A stretch of 64,000 bases of DNA, from assembly GCA_041287365.1 (NCBI GenBank), contig JBEULL010000033.1, positions 127,215 to 191,214 on the forward strand, written 5' to 3'. Shown in pieces: positions 61,526 through 64,000 of the stretch. The notes below the pieces were generated by a model. The model searched no databases. It worked only from the letters and a program-made list of their open reading frames with translations, and was not told the DNA's origin. The position numbers and the translations under genes were made by a program. The stretch's first letter is position 1; the number at the start of each line of letters is the position of its first letter. The stretch is from JAQVIJ01 sp041287365 (GTDB lineage: Bacteria; Desulfobacterota; Dissulfuribacteria; Dissulfuribacterales; DYLC01).

Positions 61526-62218
61526 TTATTTTATTTCTAATGTGCTCACATTTACACCAGGCCCCATAGTAGTGGCCAGAGAAATCGACTTAAAATACGT
61601 TCCTTTTGATGTAGATGGTTTCATCTTTTGCAATGTATCCATAAGTGCGATGAAATTATCCCTCAGTTTGGGGACGCCAAAGGAAACCCTACCTATGGAA
61701 AGATGCACCACGCCACCCTTGTCAACACGAAAATCCACCTTACCGAGCTTGATTTCCTTGATCACCTTGGCCAGTTCAAAGGTAACAGTACCGGTTTTAG
61801 CGTTCGGCATCAGACCTCTCGGCCCAAGTATCTTGGCCACACGGCCCACCAGGCCCATGGTATCAGGGGTGGCGACAACCTTATCAAAATCCAGCCAACC
61901 CTCCTGAATCTTTGCGATCATCTCATCAGCACCGACATAATCAGCACCCGCATCCTCGGCCTCTTTTACCTTTTCACCCTTTGCGATTACAAGCACGCGA
62001 GGCACTTTGCCGGTACCATGGGGCAAGACCACTGAGCCACGAATGTTTTGATCAGCCTTTTTGGGATCCACTCCAAGGGCAACAGCGGCATCGACACTTT
62101 CATCAAATTTGGCATAACTTGTGCTCAAAACCACCCCAAGCCCTTCATCCAGAGCATATTTTTTCAATCTATCGATCTTGGTCTTGACAGCCAGATATTT
62201 CTTGCCATGCTTTGCCAT
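61526..62218 (-). CDS. rplA: 50S ribosomal protein L1
   Basis: 230 residues from the ATG at 62218 (AAGGAGA 5-6 bp upstream); a start at 62236 would overlap rplK. Typical core: GSVVLPHGTGKVPRVLVIAKG, GRVAKILGPRGLMPNAKTGTV and the conserved C-terminal YFKSISLATTMGPGVNV. Binds 23S rRNA at the L1 stalk and its own mRNA. Start is 10 bp after rplK. Confidence 0.97.
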   Translation of the reverse strand: MAKHGKKYLAVKTKIDRLKKYALDEGLGVVLSTSYAKFDESVDAAVALGVDPKKADQNIRGSVVLPHGTGKVPRVLVIAKGEKVKEAEDAGADYVGADEMIAKIQEGWLDFDKVVATPDTMGLVGRVAKILGPRGLMPNAKTGTVTFELAKVIKEIKLGKVDFRVDKGGVVHLSIGRVSFGVPKLRDNFIALMDTLQKMKPSTSKGTYFKSISLATTMGPGVNVSTLEIK

Positions 62219-62228
62219 AGTTATCTCC

Positions 62229-62654
62229 TTAATCAACTATCTCTATACCCATAGAGCGAGCTGTGCCCGCAATCGTACGCACAGCGGCATCAATGGAGCC
62301 TGCGCTCAAGTCGGGCATCTTCAATTTGGCGATCTCTTCCACCTGCGCCTTTGTAACCTTGCCGACCTTATCCCTGTTCGGCACACCAGAACCCTTTTCT
62401 ATCTTTGCGGCCTTTTTCAAAAGCACGGATGCGGGTGGAGTCTTCAGAACAAAGGTAAAAGACCTGTCGGAATATATGGTAATCAAGGCCGGAATAATCA
62501 TGCCTGCCTGATCCTGGGTCTTGGCATTGAATGCCTTGACAAACTCCATGATATTGACACCATGTTGGCCCAGGGCAGGGCCGACAGGGGGTGATGGATT
62601 AGCCTGTCCCGCGGGTAACTGCAATTTGACATAAGCGGAAATCTTCTTAGCCAT
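62229..62654 (-). CDS. rplK: 50S ribosomal protein L11
   Basis: 141 residues, standard length. Signatures: VKLQLPAGQANPSPPVGPALGQHGVNIMEFVKAFN and RTIAGTARSMGIEIVD at the end. Part of the GTPase-associated centre; proline-rich stretch PSPPVGPALG is the thiostrepton-contact loop. Confidence 0.98.
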   Translation of the reverse strand: MAKKISAYVKLQLPAGQANPSPPVGPALGQHGVNIMEFVKAFNAKTQDQAGMIIPALITIYSDRSFTFVLKTPPASVLLKKAAKIEKGSGVPNRDKVGKVTKAQVEEIAKLKMPDLSAGSIDAAVRTIAGTARSMGIEIVD

Positions 62655-62711
62655 TATATCTCTCCTTCAACTACTTTATAGAGCGATTCACAAAGGGAAT
62701 CCCCCTGTTAG

Positions 62712-63248
62712 TTATACCGTTTTATGAACATGGGCGAACTCCAACTCCACTGGTGTTGCACGCCCAAAAATAGAAACCATGACACGAACCTTGCCCTTTT
62801 CCGGCCTCACCTCTTCTATTACTCCATTGAAATTAGCAAAAGGCCCCTCCGTGATGGTCACATGATCACCTTTTTCAAAACTATATTTGGGAACAGGCTT
62901 TTGCGCCCGCTCCTCCATCTGTTGAATGATCTTTTCGGCCTCAGCATCCGACAAAGGCGTAGGACGCCGAGTTGCGCCGCCCACAAATCCAGTCACCCTC
63001 TCATTGGATTGCACCAGATGCCATGTCTGGTCATTGAATTCCATCTGCACCAGTATATAACCAGGGTATATTTTACGAGTCGATGTCCTGCGGGCCCCCT
63101 TTACTACCTCTACAACATTTTCCGTGGGGACAACAATCCTGCCGAAATATTCTTCCAGACCCTGCTGCCGGATCTTTTCTTCAAGAACCGACTTCACACG
63201 GGCCTCGAAACCAGAATGAGTATGCACAATATACCAATTCAAAGCCAT
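62712..63248 (-). CDS. nusG: Transcription elongation/antitermination factor NusG
   Basis: 178 residues. NGN domain at the N-terminus (WYIVHTHSGFEARVKSVLEEKI; KIYPGYILVQMEF; TGFVGGATRRPTPLSDAE) and C-terminal KOW domain (FEKGDHVTITEGPFANFNGVIEEV ... VSIFGRATPVELEFAHV). It binds RNA polymerase and couples it to the ribosome or Rho. In its normal place after secE, 14 bp apart. Confidence 0.97.
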   Translation of the reverse strand: MALNWYIVHTHSGFEARVKSVLEEKIRQQGLEEYFGRIVVPTENVVEVVKGARRTSTRKIYPGYILVQMEFNDQTWHLVQSNERVTGFVGGATRRPTPLSDAEAEKIIQQMEERAQKPVPKYSFEKGDHVTITEGPFANFNGVIEEVRPEKGKVRVMVSIFGRATPVELEFAHVHKTV

Positions 63249-63262
63249 AACATTACCAGACT

Positions 63263-63571
63263 CTAACTCAACACCAGGCTTACGAGCTTGCCAAGCGCCA
63301 TGTCCACCAGTCCCAGAAATACTGTAAAGAAGACGGTCAAAACCAGAACAGCCACAGCCATCGCCATGGTTTCTTTACGGGTCGGCCAGGTTATCCTGTC
63401 GAATTCCGCTCTGACCTCCCTCAGGAATGCCTTTGCGGTCTCCGTCCTGCTCTTGATGCCGGATTGAAAATCTTCCACCCTGACAGAGATGCCCTTCGAC
63501 GCAGCCCCGGTATCCTTGGCCAAAGCATTCTTGGGTTGTGTCCTGCTTGTTTTTTCGTTTTTTTTGTCCAT
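63263..63571 (-). CDS. secE: Preprotein translocase subunit SecE
   Basis: Stabilising subunit of the SecYEG channel, 102 residues from the ATG at 63571; upstream in-frame codons would reach into the tRNA gene. A long polar N-terminus (MDKKNEKTSRTQPKNALAKD) precedes the conserved amphipathic segment FLREVRAEFDRITWPTRKET, then a single membrane helix (MAMAVAVLVLTVFFTVFLGLVD). Short one-helix form, usual for non-enteric bacteria. Confidence 0.93.
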   Translation of the reverse strand: MDKKNEKTSRTQPKNALAKDTGAASKGISVRVEDFQSGIKSRTETAKAFLREVRAEFDRITWPTRKETMAMAVAVLVLTVFFTVFLGLVDMALGKLVSLVLS

Positions 63572-63616
63572 AGACCACATTCCAGTTCGTGAGTCACAAA
63601 AGATGCAAAGACATGG

Positions 63617-63689
63617 CAGGCCAGGAGGGACTCGAACCCCCAACACCCGGATTTGGAGTCCGGTGCTCTACCATTAGAGCTACTGGCCT
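63617..63689 (-). tRNA. trnW: tRNA-Trp (anticodon CCA)
   Basis: 73 nucleotides. Acceptor arm AGGCCAG / CTGGCCT with discriminator G, D-arm GCTC...GAGC, anticodon stem CCGGA / TCCGG around loop CTCCAAA, T-arm with GGTTCGAGTC. CCA is not encoded directly. Located between rpmG and secE, the common place for tRNA-Trp in the tuf-secE-nusG region of many bacteria. Confidence 0.96.
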
Positions 63690-63701
63690 GCATATCAAAA
63701 A

Positions 63702-63851
63702 TTATTTGGTTTCTTTATGTACCGTATGTTGCCTGTCAAAAGGACAATACTTCTTTATCTGCAGCTTCTCAGGCGTAGTTCTCTTGTTTTTGGTAGTGGT
63801 GTAATTCCGTCTCTTACAGACCGTACATGCCAATATAATGATATCTCTCAT
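63702..63851 (-). CDS. rpmG: 50S ribosomal protein L33
   Basis: 49 residues: MRDIIILACTVCKRRNYTTT at the start, then KNKRTTPEKLQIKKYCPFDR and QHTVHKETK. Start ATG at 63851. Zinc-coordinating pattern CTVC is present, but the second pair is reduced to a single Cys (YCPFDRQ), so the zinc site is only partial, a common intermediate form of L33. It lies between tuf and tRNA-Trp. Too short to stand out in a simple frame scan, but codon content and motif match are clear. Confidence 0.93.
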   Translation of the reverse strand: MRDIIILACTVCKRRNYTTTKNKRTTPEKLQIKKYCPFDRQHTVHKETK

Positions 63852-63858
63852 AAGGTAC

Positions 63859-64000
63859 CTACTCTATAATTTGACTTACTACACCAGCGCCGACAGTGCG
63901 GCCACCCTCACGAATGGCAAAACGAAGACCTTCTTCCATGGCAATAGGCTGAATCAATGTCACCTCAAGAGATACATTGTCGCCAGGCATCACCATCTCA
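63859..64000 (-). CDS. tuf: Elongation factor Tu, C-terminal end only
   Basis: Reading from the window edge to the TAG at 63859-63861: EMVMPGDNVSLEVTLIQPIA, then MEEGLRFAIREGGRTVGAGV, then VSQIIE. This is the EF-Tu C-terminal β-barrel, about 46 of roughly 397 residues. The start lies outside the window. Rest of the tufB operon order follows (rpmG, tRNA-Trp, secE, nusG). Confidence 0.96.
   Translation of the reverse strand, partial: EMVMPGDNVSLEVTLIQPIAMEEGLRFAIREGGRTVGAGVVSQIIE

Overview
The window looks like chromosomal DNA of a strictly anaerobic, Gram-negative bacterium of the deltaproteobacterial (Desulfobacterota) type. Several things point this way: a mraZ-to-ftsZ division and cell-wall cluster with a meso-diaminopimelate-type MurE, a B12-dependent ribonucleotide reductase, a membrane polyferredoxin, a large chemosensory operon, and family sequences that read like sulfate- or sulfur-metabolising deltaproteobacteria. 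The species cannot be named from the sequence. Base composition is moderate and even, with no integrase, transposase, prophage or CRISPR array. Most of the DNA is core genome; the accessory part lies mainly between 14.5 and 30 kb.

Layout. 1-5.7 kb (minus strand): carB (truncated by the window edge), carA, a myo-inositol-phosphate synthase gene, a small zinc-ribbon gene and a NapH-like ferredoxin. 5.87-6.0 kb: a 129-bp near-palindromic repeat. 6.1-14.4 kb (plus): chemosensory operon cheY-cheB-cheR-cheA-cheW, a DnaJ-like gene and an MCP gene, closed by a terminator. 14.6-22.2 kb (minus): a heptad-repeat coiled-coil protein, a decayed dispersed repeat, two secreted cohesin-type proteins (the larger one with a dockerin), a TPM/LemA pair and acylphosphatase. 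22.3-30.1 kb: nrdJ with paired NrdR boxes, cysS, a small zinc protein, oligoendopeptidase F, and a membrane protein with an orphan sensor kinase. 30.2-47.1 kb (minus): mltG and the dcw cluster mraZ-rsmH-ftsL-ftsI-like-murEF-mraY-murD-murG-murC-murB-ftsQ-ftsA-ftsZ. 47.1-51.7 kb: uvrB, gltX, a 56-codon gene and a methyltransferase. 51.7-64 kb (minus): tuf-rpmG-tRNA-Trp-secE-nusG-rplK-rplA-rplJ-rplL-rpoB-rpoC.

How the genes work together. The dcw cluster makes lipid II and the early FtsZ/A/Q/L scaffold. Its septal synthase part is abnormal: ftsW is absent from its usual place between murD and murG, and the ftsI-position protein lacks all three penicillin-binding active-site motifs, so active septal synthesis must be encoded elsewhere. 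MurE and MurF are fused in one chain. A TTGACA promoter overlapped by three AGTGGT boxes at 10-bp spacing suggests MraZ autoregulation. The chemosensory operon encodes a complete kinase-adaptor-methylation pathway plus an unexpected J-domain chaperone. The transcription/translation block has the classic order, with an L10-type leader before rplJ and a hairpin attenuator between rplL and rpoB.

No wholly new multi-gene system was found. The observations most worth following are the pseudo-transpeptidase with the missing ftsW, the LKQDV heptad-repeat protein, the secreted cohesin/dockerin pair, the chaperone in the che operon and the membrane-protein/kinase pair. All functional calls come from reading sequence and family motifs; no database search was run.
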